From positions 181,874 to 245,873 of the forward strand of contig DATGLS010000018.1 in NCBI GenBank assembly GCA_035293985.1: DNA of 64,000 nucleotides. Reading direction: 5' to 3'. The position numbers and the translations under genes are program-made. The first letter of the stretch is position 1. Each line of letters opens with the position of its first letter. Of this stretch, positions 37,570-47,529 are shown one piece after another. The stretch is from JAVDCA01 sp035293985 (GTDB taxonomy: Bacteria; Pseudomonadota; Alphaproteobacteria; Rhizobiales; Xanthobacteraceae). The notes beneath the pieces were generated by a model. The model had not been told where the DNA came from. It worked only from the letters and a program-made list of their open reading frames with translations, and searched no databases.

Positions 37570-38996
37570 ACCGTCGCGTTCTGGCCCACATAGGCGATGC
37601 GCACCATGTTGGTCGCGCCCGGCGTGCCGAGCGGCAACCCGGCGACGATGATGACGCGCTCGCCCGCCTTGGCAAAGCCTTCGCGGAAGGCGATGCGGCA
37701 GGCGCGATCGACCATATCGTCCTGGTCCTGCGCGTCCTCGGCGACGACGCAATGCACGCCCCACACGCCGGCGAGGCGGCGGCCGGTCGCGACGTTGGGG
37801 GAGATCGCGACGATCGCCGACGCCGGGCGCTCACGCGCGACGCGCAAGGCGGTCGCGCCCGACGAGGTCCAGCACACGATGGCGGAAAGATCGAGCGTCT
37901 CGGCGATCTGTCGCGTGGCGGCCGCGATCGCGTCGGCGCCGGTCGCCTCCGGATCGGTGCGCTGGGCGTGGATGATGGCGCGGTAGGTCGGGTCGCGCTC
38001 GACCTCCTCGGCGATGCGGTTCATCGTCGTCACGGCCTCGACCGGAAACTGCCCGGCGGCCGATTCCGCCGACAGCATCACGGCGTCGGCGCCCTCGAAG
38101 ATCGCCGTGGCGACGTCGGAGACCTCGGCGCGCGTCGGCACCGGGCTCGAGATCATCGATTCGAGCATCTGCGTCGCCACCACCACCGGCTTGCCGGAGG
38201 CGCGCGCCGCTCGGGTGATCTGCTTCTGCACGCCCGGCACCTTCTCGAGCGGCATCTCGACGCCGAGGTCGCCGCGCGCGACCATCAGCGCGTCAGTGAC
38301 GTCGAGGATGTCCTCGAGCCGCGCCACCGCCTGGGGCTTCTCGATCTTCGCCATCACGGCAGCGCGCCCACGCGCGATCTTCTTCGCCTCGGCGATGTCT
38401 TCCGGCCGCTGGATGAAGGAGAGGCCGACCCAATCGATGCCGGCGTCGAGCGCCGCTTCGAGGTCGGTGCGGTCCTTCGGGGTGAGCGCCGAGGCCGCGA
38501 TCGTCGTGTCGGGCAGGCTCACACCCTTGCGCGCCGTGAGCTTGCCGCCGACGACGACGCGGGTGACGGCGCGCTCGCGCGTCGTCTCGATCGTGGTCAG
38601 CCGGATCTTGCCGTCATCGAGGAGCAGCGTATGGCCGGGCTCGAGCGCGGCGAGGATCTCGGGATGCGGCAGATGCACGCGATTGGCGTCGCCCGGCGCC
38701 GGATCGGCATCGAGGGTGAATTGCGCATCGCGCACCAGCGTCACGGCGTCGGACGCGAACGCGCCGATGCGCAGCTTCGGCCCCTGCAGGTCGACCAGGA
38801 TCGCGATCGGCCGGCCGTGCTCGTCCTCGATCTTGCGGATCGCGCGCACCAGCGCGCGCATGCGATCGGGCGGCGTGTGGCTCATGTTTATGCGAAAGAC
38901 GTCGGCGCCGGCCTCGAACAAGCGGGCGATCTGCGTCGGCTCCGACGATGCGGGGCCGAGCGTTGCGACGATCTTGCTGCGGCGCTGACGCCTCAT
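37563..38996 (-). CDS. pyk: Pyruvate kinase
   Basis: 477 aa; phosphoenolpyruvate + ADP to pyruvate + ATP. Signature pieces: FRINMSHTPPDRM, LVDLQGPKLRIG, the catalytic Lys in AVMAKIEKPQAV, MVARGDLGVEMP and the C-terminal allosteric domain (SGATALRVARERPASAIVAISPN). The gene overlaps the DUF1036 gene by 4 bp (ATGA). With the glycerate kinase further upstream they form one operon; glycerate 2-kinase yields 2-phosphoglycerate, two steps from PEP, so the operon links glycerate use to lower glycolysis. Confidence 0.97.
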   Translation of the reverse strand: MRRQRRSKIVATLGPASSEPTQIARLFEAGADVFRINMSHTPPDRMRALVRAIRKIEDEHGRPIAILVDLQGPKLRIGAFASDAVTLVRDAQFTLDADPAPGDANRVHLPHPEILAALEPGHTLLLDDGKIRLTTIETTRERAVTRVVVGGKLTARKGVSLPDTTIAASALTPKDRTDLEAALDAGIDWVGLSFIQRPEDIAEAKKIARGRAAVMAKIEKPQAVARLEDILDVTDALMVARGDLGVEMPLEKVPGVQKQITRAARASGKPVVVATQMLESMISSPVPTRAEVSDVATAIFEGADAVMLSAESAAGQFPVEAVTTMNRIAEEVERDPTYRAIIHAQRTDPEATGADAIAAATRQIAETLDLSAIVCWTSSGATALRVARERPASAIVAISPNVATGRRLAGVWGVHCVVAEDAQDQDDMVDRACRIAFREGFAKAGERVIIVAGLPLGTPGATNMVRIAYVGQNATVE

Positions 38997-39547
38997 TTCG
39001 GCGCCGCCGCCGGCGCGAGGCTACGCGGCTGAGCCGGCCCCTGGCGGCCCGGCGATGGCGTCTGCATCGCGGGCGTGTTCGGCCCCTTCGTCTCGCCGGT
39101 CTCGGTGAGCTGCACGGTCCAATCCGACTGGTCGCCGGTATCGACCTCGAAGAAGCCGGTGCGATCGTAACCGTGCGCGAGGCAGTCATGCGTCTCGCGG
39201 ATGATGAATTCCTTGTCGCGTGTGCACATGAAGGCCTGTCCCGACCATTCGCCCCCCCGGTCGTAGTCCACCGCGTAAATATAATAGTAGCGTGACCCGA
39301 GTGTTCCGCGCAGGACCACCTCGCAGCCGCTGTGGCCCGGCAGGTTCCACCAGCCCTCGGTGGCCCAACCGTCCTTGTCCTTGTAACCGATGGCGACGCC
39401 GACGCGGCTCGCCGTGTTGTTGCAGACGCGGAAGTCGGCGAACGCCGGTCGCGCCTGCGCGAAGGCCAGGACACAGAGGAAAGCCGCAAGCACGCAGACG
39501 CGTTGCACGACGCGCCGCCACGTTCCGATGGTCGGTTGCTGCGTCAT
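38993..39547 (-). CDS. Exported DUF1036 protein
   Basis: 184 aa. Signal peptide VVQRVCVLAAFLCVLAFAQARPAFA from the ATG at 39547; a longer frame from 39610 would overlap the upstream gene. The DUF1036 core is seen: FRVCNNTASRVGVAIGYKD, WWNLPGHSGCEVVL, YYYIYAVDYDRGGEW. Such proteins occur next to pyruvate kinase in many Rhizobiales and have no known function. The Gly/Pro tail is low complexity. Middle gene of the operon, 28 bp after glycerate kinase. Confidence 0.85.
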   Translation of the reverse strand: MTQQPTIGTWRRVVQRVCVLAAFLCVLAFAQARPAFADFRVCNNTASRVGVAIGYKDKDGWATEGWWNLPGHSGCEVVLRGTLGSRYYYIYAVDYDRGGEWSGQAFMCTRDKEFIIRETHDCLAHGYDRTGFFEVDTGDQSDWTVQLTETGETKGPNTPAMQTPSPGRQGPAQPRSLAPAAAPK

Positions 39548-39575
39548 GCCCGGTGGTTGCGAGTGGCGGAGAGAA

Positions 39576-40862
39576 TCACGGTCTGTCAACGACGATAGCG
39601 CGGAAATCATTGACGTTGGTGGCTGTCGGACCCGGCGTCAGCAGGTCGCCCAGCCGCGCGAAGAACCCCGTGGAATCGTTGTCGGCGAGAAAGGCGGCAG
39701 GATCGAGGCCGCGATTTGCCGCACGCGCCGCCGTGGTCTCATCGATCACGGCGCCGGCCGGATCGTCGACGGCGCCGCGCCCGCCGTCGGTGCCGTCGGT
39801 GTCGCCCGCGAGGGCCGCGATTCCGCGCGCCCCGGCGAGCGCGGCCGCGAGCGCCAGCGCATATTCCTGGTTGGGGCCGCCATTGCCGTTGCCGTGCAGC
39901 GTGACTGTGAGCTCGCCGCCGGAGAGGATGACGGCGCGCCGGCCGGCCGCCTGGACCTCGCGCGCGAGCTTTGCATGCGCGGCCGCGACCTCGCGCGCCT
40001 CGCCCTCGACGCGGTCGCCGAGGAAGATCGGCTCGTACCCGGCGGCCGCGACCTTCGCCTCGGCGGCGCGAAACGCGTCGGCGGGCCGCGCCACCAGGTG
40101 ATACGCGGTGTGCGCGAACACGGGGTCGCCGGGCTTCGGGCTTTCGTTCGCCGGATCGGCGAGCGCCCGCACCGCGGCCTCCGGCAGCTCGAGCCGGCGG
40201 CGCGCGACGATCGCGCGCGCATCGGCGAGCGTCGTCGGATCGGGCACCGTCGGCCCCGAGCCGATCACGGCGGGATCGTCGCCCGGCACGTCGGAGATCG
40301 CGAGCGTCACCACCCGCGCCGGATGCGCGCGGGCCGCGAGCCGGCCGCCCTTGATGCGGGAGAGGTGCTTGCGCAGCGTGTTCATCTCGCCGATGGCGGC
40401 GCCCGATTTGAGCAGCGCGCGCGTCACGGCCTGCTTCTCGGCGAGCGTGAGGCCCGCCGCCGGCGCGATCCAGTTGGCCGAGGCGCCGCCCGACATCAGC
40501 ACCAGCACGAGGTCGCCGGCGCGCGCTTCGCCGGCGAGTATCAGCGCGCGCTCGGCGCCGTCGAGGCTCGCCTGGTCGGGCACCGGATGCCCGGCCTCGA
40601 GCACGGGGATGATGCGCGTCGGACGCGCATAGCCGTGGCGCGTGACGGCGAGCCCCGCGAGCCGATCCGGCTGCAGCTTCAGCCTGTCGAGATAGTGGCC
40701 TTCCGCGGCCTCGGCCATCGAGCCCGCAGCTTTTCCGGCGGCGAGCACGATCAGCCGTCCGCCGGGGGGCGGCGCCGGCAGATGCGGCGCGAGGCAGGTC
40801 GCCGGGTGTGCGGCCGCGACCGCCGTGCGAAACAGCTCTTCGAGAAATGGACGGGCATTCAT
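39576..40862 (-). CDS. Glycerate 2-kinase (type II, DUF4147/MOFRL)
   Basis: 428 aa. The N-terminal DUF4147 half contains LIVLAAGKAAGSMAEAA and LVLMSGGASAN. The C-terminal MOFRL half contains GGELTVTLHGNGNGGPNQEYALA and GDTDGTDG. The family phosphorylates D-glycerate to 2-phosphoglycerate. Pyruvate kinase two genes downstream supports this role. No clear ribosome site precedes the ATG at 40862, but length and motifs fit. Divergent from the DUF1244 gene. Confidence 0.9.
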   Translation of the reverse strand: MNARPFLEELFRTAVAAAHPATCLAPHLPAPPPGGRLIVLAAGKAAGSMAEAAEGHYLDRLKLQPDRLAGLAVTRHGYARPTRIIPVLEAGHPVPDQASLDGAERALILAGEARAGDLVLVLMSGGASANWIAPAAGLTLAEKQAVTRALLKSGAAIGEMNTLRKHLSRIKGGRLAARAHPARVVTLAISDVPGDDPAVIGSGPTVPDPTTLADARAIVARRRLELPEAAVRALADPANESPKPGDPVFAHTAYHLVARPADAFRAAEAKVAAAGYEPIFLGDRVEGEAREVAAAHAKLAREVQAAGRRAVILSGGELTVTLHGNGNGGPNQEYALALAAALAGARGIAALAGDTDGTDGGRGAVDDPAGAVIDETTAARAANRGLDPAAFLADNDSTGFFARLGDLLTPGPTATNVNDFRAIVVDRP

Positions 40863-40974
40863 GCAGGCGCGATTGATATCGCGAAGCAGGCCGCGAAGCC
40901 ACCGCCTACCGGACGGTGCCCTGGAAAGGCTTCCGGCGCGCGCCTATGTTGAGGCCCCCCTTGGGAGACCCGTC

Positions 40975-41277
40975 ATGGCCCTCGACGACAAGACCCGTAC
41001 CGAGCTCGAAGCCGCCGTTTTCCGTCGCCTCGTCCATCACCTGCGCGCACGCACCGATGTGCAGAACATCGATCTCATGAATCTCGCCGGCTTTTGCCGC
41101 AACTGCCTGTCCAACTGGATGAAGGAAGAGGCGGACAAGACCGGCGTCGCGCTCACCAAGGATGCGAGCCGCGAAGCCGTGTACGGCATGCCCTACGAGG
41201 AATGGAAGGCGAAGCACCAGCGGGAAGCCGGCACCGAACAGAAGGCCGCATTCGACAAGGCGGCGCCCAAGCATTGA
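40975..41277 (+). CDS. DUF1244 family protein
   Basis: 100 aa: ALDDKTRTELEAAVFRRLVHHL, then NIDLMNLAGFCRNCLSNWM with a conserved CxxC, then a helical tail (MPYEEWKAKHQRE). TTGGGAG lies upstream. The family is restricted mainly to alphaproteobacteria; some are SMc-type proteins of unknown function. Cytoplasmic. A possible metal or redox role of the CxxC is inference. Confidence 0.88.
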   Translation: MALDDKTRTELEAAVFRRLVHHLRARTDVQNIDLMNLAGFCRNCLSNWMKEEADKTGVALTKDASREAVYGMPYEEWKAKHQREAGTEQKAAFDKAAPKH

Positions 41278-41426
41278 ATCGCGAAACGTATTGAATCGTC
41301 CGGCGTCAAGCGTCGCGACGATGTCCAGTGCGGCCGCGTGTAAAATGTGGATGACGTGGCGCGCGCCTTGACCTCGCACCGATCGGCCCCGAAACCATGG
41401 GGGCAATGTTGATGCGAGGAGTTCCC

Positions 41427-41708
41427 ATGGCCACTGCCACCGCGACCGCCGAGACCGAGTCCGCAAGGGCTTCGACCCGTTTCGCCAAGGATCAGCTCAA
41501 GGCCTTCGTCGAGCGCATCGAGCGGCTCGAGGAGGAGAAGAAGGCGCTTTCCGACGACATCCGCGACGTCTACGCCGAGGCGAAAGGCAATGGCTACGAC
41601 GTGAAGGCCATGCGCCAGGTGGTGCGCCTGCGCAAGCAGGACAAGGACGAGCGGATGGAATATGAGGCGGTGCTCGAGACCTACATGCACGCGCTGGGCA
41701 TGATCTGA
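41427..41708 (+). CDS. gapR: Nucleoid-associated protein GapR (DUF2312)
   Basis: 93 aa coiled-coil DNA-binding protein. STRFAKDQLKAFVERIERLEEEKKALSDDIRDVYAEAKGNGYDVKAMRQVVRLRK is nearly invariant in the family. GapR binds AT-rich, overtwisted DNA and helps replication. Start at 41427, with GCGAGGAG upstream, rather than 41397. Stands alone 149 bp after DUF1244. Length matches Caulobacter GapR. Confidence 0.95.
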   Translation: MATATATAETESARASTRFAKDQLKAFVERIERLEEEKKALSDDIRDVYAEAKGNGYDVKAMRQVVRLRKQDKDERMEYEAVLETYMHALGMI

Positions 41709-41752
41709 GGCGCGCTGGCCTGAAAGCCAAAGTAAGTCGGCGCTGCAGCTTC

Positions 41753-43501
41753 TTAGTGCAGCGCCGCGGTGCGCTTGGCGAAGGCCGTCGTATTGAGGAA
41801 CACCACCGCGCTGCCGCTGAAGTGGTCAGTCGCCATGCCGTGGGCGGGATCATCGCCGAAGTGGATGGCGACGACCGAATCCGGCTTCTGCATCATCGGC
41901 GCGAGCTCGCGCATGTCGGGCGGACCGAGCGCCATCGCGGTCATGAACTCTTCCATGTTCGGCGCCAGCAGGAGCGCGCGCATCCACGGATCCTCGACCG
42001 GTGCGTTGGTCTTGAGGGCCGAGACCGGCGCCGGCTGCGCGGCCGCGACGGGGTGCGCCGGCGGGATCGTCGCCGCGTTGCGCGGCAGGGCGGCGCTGAC
42101 CCGCAGGCCGCGCGTCACGGGGGCTTGCGGCTGGACCTGCGGCTTCGTCTGGGCCGCATAGGAAAGCGCAAGCTCGGCCGGAACGCGGTCGGCCGCATCC
42201 GCGACCCGGACGGGCCACGGCGCCCCGACGGTACCGGTCGTCTCGTGCGGACGCCTCTCGCTCGCGGCTGCGGCGACCTGCACGGGCGGCGGGGGCGCCG
42301 CCTCGACCTGCGCCCACAGCCCGCGGCGGGCGACTTCACTGTTGGCCGATTGGCTCGGATTCTCGCTGCGCGGCGCCGGCCCGCTCAGCGCGACCGGCCG
42401 GCTGTCGGCCGAGGCGAGCGCGAAGGTCGGGACATCGGCCGGCGTATCGGCCGGCGCGCTGTTGGTCCTGGCTGTCGCCTTGGCGATGCGTGCCGTCGGC
42501 CGCGCGGCCGGCAGCCGCACGGGTGCGGCGGCGGCCACGTGCTTCGGCTTCTCCTCCCGCGGCGCGGCCGCCGGCGGCGGTGGGCTCACGGGCTGCTGCG
42601 CCCGGGCGGCGCTGTCATCCTCGTCCTCGTCCTTCGACGAGAACAGGGACGCGAACAGGTTTCGCTGCTTCGGCTGCGCCGGGACGTCGAGGCCGGACGC
42701 GCGCGCCGCCTCGAGCGACATCGCCGACGGCGGGCTCGAGTTGCGCTTCTGGATATCGGCGAGCGCGAGCGCATAGCCGGGCAGCGGATGGCCGTCGGAA
42801 GGAATGTGCACCGTGCGGCCGTTCGGGAAGACGCGCACGAGCTGCTCGCGCGTCATGCGCGGCCAGTGGCGGACATTGCCGACGTCCATGTGGACGAACG
42901 GCGAGCCCGAGGTCGGATAGAAGCCGACGCCGCCGCGCTGCAGGCGCAGGCCGGCCTCGCGCAGCTTCTCCAGCGGCACGCCCGGAAGATAGAAATCCAT
43001 CGCGTGGCCGAGCATGTGCTGGCTGAACTGGGCGACGCCGCGGCTGCGCCGGCGCAGCATCGCGTTGGTCGCGGGCGAACGATAGCCGCACACGACCTGG
43101 ATCGGGCCCTGGGCGCCGACGTCGCGATAGGCTTGCCACACCGCATCGATCAGGCGCGGATCGATGCGGATCTCCTCGTTTTTCCGCCAGTCGCGCAGCT
43201 CGTGGTCGATCTGCTTCAGCGCGGCCGGGTCATACTGCCCGTTGCGCATGTAGGTGACGGTGAGGTCTTCATTGGTGTGGATGTGGTGAAACGAGATCGT
43301 GCGCGTCTCGCCATCGGCGACAGCGCTCCGCAAACCCTGGCTGGCCAGCAACAACGCCAACGCGGCGAGGCCCATCGCTTGCCCCGCACGCGACGCGCCG
43401 ACGCGGCTCAAGACCTGTCGCGTGGCACGTATCGGCACTTGCCATCTCGCATGCAGACGACGCCCAACAGTAAGCTGCGCGGCGCCCCAAACGTCGCGCA
43501 T
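41753..43501 (-). CDS. DUF882/peptidase M15-like protein with long Pro/Ala tail
   Basis: 582 aa. An N-terminal hydrophobic segment (MGLAALALLLASQGLRSAVA) anchors or exports it. The YcbK/MepK-like M15 domain spans about 60-210: VVCGYRSPATNAMLRRRS, QHMLGHAMDFYLPG (His-x6-Asp) and SPFVHMDVGNVRHWP supply the zinc ligands. Such enzymes cut peptidoglycan cross-links. Residues 260-582 are low complexity (Pro/Ala) and end in a short conserved-looking block (LAPNMEEFMTAMALGPPDMRELAPMM). Upstream ATG (43588) adds 29 unlikely residues. Next to an L,D-transpeptidase gene. Confidence 0.88.
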   Translation of the reverse strand: MRDVWGAAQLTVGRRLHARWQVPIRATRQVLSRVGASRAGQAMGLAALALLLASQGLRSAVADGETRTISFHHIHTNEDLTVTYMRNGQYDPAALKQIDHELRDWRKNEEIRIDPRLIDAVWQAYRDVGAQGPIQVVCGYRSPATNAMLRRRSRGVAQFSQHMLGHAMDFYLPGVPLEKLREAGLRLQRGGVGFYPTSGSPFVHMDVGNVRHWPRMTREQLVRVFPNGRTVHIPSDGHPLPGYALALADIQKRNSSPPSAMSLEAARASGLDVPAQPKQRNLFASLFSSKDEDEDDSAARAQQPVSPPPPAAAPREEKPKHVAAAAPVRLPAARPTARIAKATARTNSAPADTPADVPTFALASADSRPVALSGPAPRSENPSQSANSEVARRGLWAQVEAAPPPPVQVAAAASERRPHETTGTVGAPWPVRVADAADRVPAELALSYAAQTKPQVQPQAPVTRGLRVSAALPRNAATIPPAHPVAAAQPAPVSALKTNAPVEDPWMRALLLAPNMEEFMTAMALGPPDMRELAPMMQKPDSVVAIHFGDDPAHGMATDHFSGSAVVFLNTTAFAKRTAALH

Positions 43502-43710
43502 GACTAACAGAGTCTTACTGGGATCGGTTAACGCGAGATTAGCGCCCCCGTCCCCCTCCAGACGGTAACTACCGGGCAAGTATGGCAAAAACGTGCTGCC
43601 CCCGGCAACCAGGGTGGCCCAAAAGTTAACAGGAAATGTAAAAATTACTGATCTGGGAACGGGTTAGGTTGACGGCGGTAAATCGAGGCCGGCGGGGTTG
43701 CCCACAGCCT

Positions 43711-43789
43711 GGCCCGGATGAGCGAAGCGACATCCGGGGCCGCCGTTCCCGGATGTCGGTGCTACGCGCCTCATCCGAGCTACGGCCCG
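43711..43789. repeat. CCCGGATGAGCGAAGCGACATCCGGG palindromic repeat
   Basis: CCCGGATGAGCGAAGCGACATCC is followed by GTTCCCGGATGTCG and CATCCGAG, so several arms can pair. Same style as the other elements in the window. It lies between the transpeptidase stop and the DUF882 gene. A fragment with ATCCATCCGGGCTACGGCT occurs near 55700. Confidence 0.6.
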
Positions 43790-43799
43790 CCGCTTGCGG

Positions 43800-45830
43800 T
43801 TACTGCCGATAAGTCTGCTGCCGGCGCGCCTGCGGACCCTGCCGCGGGGGCGGCTCGTTCCCGCCGAACAGCCAGCCGAACAGGCCCCCGCCGTTGTTGC
43901 CGTTCGCGTAGGCCACGTTGGCCGGCGCTCTCGGCGCGCGCACGATGGTCGGGTTGTGCGTCTCGATCGGGATATCGGCGACCTTGCGCTCCTCGCTCCG
44001 CATGATCGAGAAGTACTTCGCGTCGCGCCCATAGATGTCGTCGCGCAGTTGCAGCTTGCCGTTCTCATCGACGAAGGCGGTCTGATAGGTGATGTGGACC
44101 CAGATCGGGGTCTTCATGTGAATGTCGACCTCGCCGGTGCCGTACATCTTGCGGATGCGCTCGACCGAATAGCCTTCGCCCGGATTGGTGATCGACAGCA
44201 GCACCTCGGCGTAGCGATCCGGATCCTGCACCCGCATGCAGCCGTGGCTGTAGTCGCGCACGGCGCGTGAGAACAGGTACTTGTCCGGCGTGTCGTGCTG
44301 GTAGACCAGGAATTTGTTGGGGAAGTTGAAACGGATGCGGCCGAGCGCGTTGGCGGCGCCGGGGGGCTGGTAGATGCGCACGGTGCCGTCGCGATTGGTC
44401 TCCATCTTGAGGCCCATGCGCTCGAGCACGGTCGGATCCTGCTGCAGCGCCGGCAGATACTCGTTGTTGATGATCGACGGCGGCACGTTCCAGGTGGGGT
44501 TGACGGTAATGTACTTCATCGTCTCGCTGAGCAGCGGCGTCGCCTTGTTGCCCGGCGCGCCGGACACGATCCTGGTCTTCCACACCTCGGCGCCGTCCTT
44601 CATGACGCGGAGCGTGAAGTCCGGGATGTTGACCATGACGTAGGCATGGCCGAGGTCGCGCGGCAGCCAGCGCCAGCGCTCCATGTTGGCGATGATGATG
44701 TCGGCGTCGCGATCGTGCTTCGGCCCGTTGATCGCCTCGACCGTGGCGGCGTTGAGCTGACCGCTGGCCGCGAGGTGGTGGCTCTCCTGGAATTTCTTCA
44801 CCGCCTCGGCGACCGCCTTGTCGTAGGCCGTATCGGTGGTGTCGCCGGCGACGCCGAGCTTCTCGCGCACGAGCGGAACGCGCACGTCCTTCATCGGCGT
44901 CTTGGTGAGCTTGAGAATCGGCCCTGAGCCGATGCGCGGCCCCGCTGGGGCGTTCCTGGCGGCGCGGATTTCGGCGAGCTTGGCCTTGAGCGCCTTGTAG
45001 CCTTCATGCTGCGGCTCGAACCGCTCGAGCGCGGCCGCGACGTCTTTCGCGTCGACGAGTCCGCCGAGCACATCGGCGGCCTCCGGCGGCACCAAGTTGA
45101 AGGAAATGTCCGAGCTGACGCGGGAGAAATGGACGCGGCCGATTTGCGCATGCCGCGCATAGGTCAGCACCGTCTGGGTGAACTTGAGCTCGGCCTCGGC
45201 CAGCGCGCCTGCGTCGGCGTCGGCCTTGAACTCGGGCAGTGGATAGTCGGCCGGGTCGAGACCGTCGGCATCCACATGGGCGAGGAATTTGGCCACGGCC
45301 TTGGCGCGCTCGTCCATCGTGCCGTGGTCGATCCACAGCGGCGCGAAGTTGCGCGCCGCGTAGAAGGCTTCGACCGCCGCCTGGCTCCGATGCTCGATGA
45401 GACGGTCGGATTTGGCGGCGAGGATTTCGTGGACCTTGTCGGCGACCTGCTGGTCGATGGCGGCGAGGGCAGGGGCCACCGCGGGTGGTGCGGCTGCCGG
45501 CTGTTGGGCGGGCGCCGGTTCGGCCGCGGCCGCTGGGGCCGGTTGATCTGCCGGCGCAATGGTCGCGGCGGCAGGGGCTGTCGCGGTCGTCGCGGGCGCC
45601 GGTCCTGCCGCGGCAGGCGCTTCGGCGGGCGCCGCAGGCGCTTCGGCAGGTATGGTTGCCGGCGCCGCGACGTCACGTGCGGTCGGGGGAGGAACGGGTG
45701 CGGTGTCGGGCACAGGGACGAGGCTCTCCACCGTCTGGTCGTTGGGCGTCGCCGCATAGGCCGGTACACCCGCAAAGACCACCGCAACGGCCGTACCGGC
45801 GAGGAGAAGCCCGAAACGAAGCCCGCGCAT
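43800..45830 (-). CDS. L,D-transpeptidase (YcbB/LdtD type)
   Basis: 676 aa periplasmic enzyme that links meso-DAP residues of peptidoglycan. Signal peptide MRGLRFGLLLAGTAVAVVFAGVPAYA, Pro/Ala linker to about 120, scaffold domain 125-320, PG_binding_1-like segment (FQESHHLAASGQLNAATVEAI) near 350 and YkuD catalytic domain about 375-590. The active-site motif is RDYSHGCMRVQDP with Cys531. A 60-residue Gly/Pro-rich tail follows. Next to the DUF882 peptidase and near the sigma-54 regulator; co-directional but separated by 298 bp from DUF882. Confidence 0.93.
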   Translation of the reverse strand: MRGLRFGLLLAGTAVAVVFAGVPAYAATPNDQTVESLVPVPDTAPVPPPTARDVAAPATIPAEAPAAPAEAPAAAGPAPATTATAPAAATIAPADQPAPAAAAEPAPAQQPAAAPPAVAPALAAIDQQVADKVHEILAAKSDRLIEHRSQAAVEAFYAARNFAPLWIDHGTMDERAKAVAKFLAHVDADGLDPADYPLPEFKADADAGALAEAELKFTQTVLTYARHAQIGRVHFSRVSSDISFNLVPPEAADVLGGLVDAKDVAAALERFEPQHEGYKALKAKLAEIRAARNAPAGPRIGSGPILKLTKTPMKDVRVPLVREKLGVAGDTTDTAYDKAVAEAVKKFQESHHLAASGQLNAATVEAINGPKHDRDADIIIANMERWRWLPRDLGHAYVMVNIPDFTLRVMKDGAEVWKTRIVSGAPGNKATPLLSETMKYITVNPTWNVPPSIINNEYLPALQQDPTVLERMGLKMETNRDGTVRIYQPPGAANALGRIRFNFPNKFLVYQHDTPDKYLFSRAVRDYSHGCMRVQDPDRYAEVLLSITNPGEGYSVERIRKMYGTGEVDIHMKTPIWVHITYQTAFVDENGKLQLRDDIYGRDAKYFSIMRSEERKVADIPIETHNPTIVRAPRAPANVAYANGNNGGGLFGWLFGGNEPPPRQGPQARRQQTYRQ

Positions 45831-45999
45831 TGACGAAATCCCTTCCCAACCTTGCGACAGCGGTCGCGATACTCAGGTCCCAATCACCGAGGAGTCACCG
45901 AGGAGGCGCGTAGGTATGACCAGAAGAAGGCGCAATCTAGCCCACGCATGGCGCCGCCGACCATCATATTCGCGGCGTCGCACGTATTTTTGTCAGGTG

Positions 46000-47529
46000 T
46001 CACCGTCCTGCCACGTCGGCCTTCCCGGCCCCCGGGGCGAGCCCGAGCTGCTCGATCTTGCGGTAGAGGGTCGAGCGGCCGATGCGCAATTTGCGGGCAA
46101 CTTCGGACATCTGGCCGCGATAGTGGCCGATGGCAAAGCGAATCGCCGCCGCCTCGATGGCCTCGAGGGGAACGACGTCGCCGGACGTGTCGACCAGCGG
46201 CAGGGTGGCGCCGGGGTTCGCGGGGGTGATCTGCGCAGCCGCATCGAGCACCAGCGGCGGCACGGGCCGGGTCGGCCGCTCCGTCCGCACGTCCGGCTCG
46301 AGGCGCGGCACGAGCGGCGTGTCACCGCCGGCGAGGTCGCCGTTGGTGTCGCTCAGCGCCGCGATCTGCGGAAACTCGTGGATGCCGATCTCGTCGGCCT
46401 CGGCGAGCACCACGGCACGGAAGATGGCGTTCTCGAGCTGGCGCACATTGCCGGGCCAGGCAAACCCCATCAGCATGGCGAGCGCCTGCGGGGTCACGCC
46501 GCGCACGCGCTTGCCCTCCTCGGCGGCGAAGCGCAGCAGGAAGTGGCGCACCAGATGGGGAATGTCCTCGGGGCGCTCGCGCAGCGGCGGCACCGAGATC
46601 GGAAACACGCAGAGCCGATAGTAGAGGTCCTCGCGGAAGCGTCCCGCCCGCACCTCGGCGATCAGGTCGCGGTTGGTCGCCGAGACGATGCGCACGTCGA
46701 CCTTCACCGGCTTCTTGCTGCCGACCGGATCGATCTCGCCCTCCTGCAGGGCGCGCAGCAGCTTGACCTGCGTGGCGAGCGGCAGCTCGCCGACCTCGTC
46801 GAGAAAGAGCGTGCCGCCCGCGGCTTCGAGGAATTTGCCGGCGTGGCGCTCGGCCGCGCCCGTGAACGAACCCTTCTCGTGGCCGAACAGCACCGATTCG
46901 ACGAGGTTTTCCGGGATCGCGCCGCAGTTGACGGCGACGAACGGCCGCGCGCGCCGCTCGCCCGAGCCGTGGATCGCGCGTGCGATCAGCTCCTTGCCGA
47001 CGCCCGACTCACCCTCGATCAGCACCGCGATCGAGGAGGCGGCGGCCTTCTCGGCGGTGCGCAGCACGTTGAGCATGCGCACGCTGTGGGTGACGATGTC
47101 CTTGAACGTCAGCGTGCCGGCGCGGCTGCGCTTGATGCGGTTGAGCTCGCCTTCGAGCGCCCGGACGCTGATCGCATTGCGCAGCGACACCTGCAGGCGC
47201 TCGGCGCCGGCCGGCTTGACCACGAAGTCGACCGCGCCGGCGCGCATCGCCGAAACAACGTTGTCGATGCCGCCGTGGGCGGTCTGAACGATCACCGGCG
47301 CGTCGATGCCGGCTTCGCGCATCTTGGCGAGCACGCCGAGCCCGTCGAGGTCGGGCATCACGAGGTCGAGCACGACGCAGTCGATCCGCGCCTTGCCGCC
47401 GATCAGAAGCTCGAGCGCGACATCGCCGCCATCGGCGGTGACCGCCTCATATCCGGCACGGGTGACGATGTTCTCGACCAGGCGACGTGCGACCGGGTCG
47501 TCGTCGACGATCAGAACCCGCTCCCCCAT
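46000..47529 (-). CDS. Sigma-54-dependent NtrC-type response regulator
   Basis: 509 aa. Receiver domain 1-120 with phospho-Asp D55 in VVLDLVMPDLDG; AAA+ domain about 145-380 with Walker A GESGVGKE, the sigma-54 loop GSFTGA (Ser instead of Ala of GAFTGA), Walker B GTLFLDEVGELP and the arginine-finger region VRQLENAIFRAV. A Fis HTH lies at 465-500 (EVARKLRIGRSTLYRKIEQLGL). No histidine kinase is adjacent, so the input is unknown. Single gene with 227 bp upstream. Confidence 0.93.
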   Translation of the reverse strand: MGERVLIVDDDPVARRLVENIVTRAGYEAVTADGGDVALELLIGGKARIDCVVLDLVMPDLDGLGVLAKMREAGIDAPVIVQTAHGGIDNVVSAMRAGAVDFVVKPAGAERLQVSLRNAISVRALEGELNRIKRSRAGTLTFKDIVTHSVRMLNVLRTAEKAAASSIAVLIEGESGVGKELIARAIHGSGERRARPFVAVNCGAIPENLVESVLFGHEKGSFTGAAERHAGKFLEAAGGTLFLDEVGELPLATQVKLLRALQEGEIDPVGSKKPVKVDVRIVSATNRDLIAEVRAGRFREDLYYRLCVFPISVPPLRERPEDIPHLVRHFLLRFAAEEGKRVRGVTPQALAMLMGFAWPGNVRQLENAIFRAVVLAEADEIGIHEFPQIAALSDTNGDLAGGDTPLVPRLEPDVRTERPTRPVPPLVLDAAAQITPANPGATLPLVDTSGDVVPLEAIEAAAIRFAIGHYRGQMSEVARKLRIGRSTLYRKIEQLGLAPGAGKADVAGR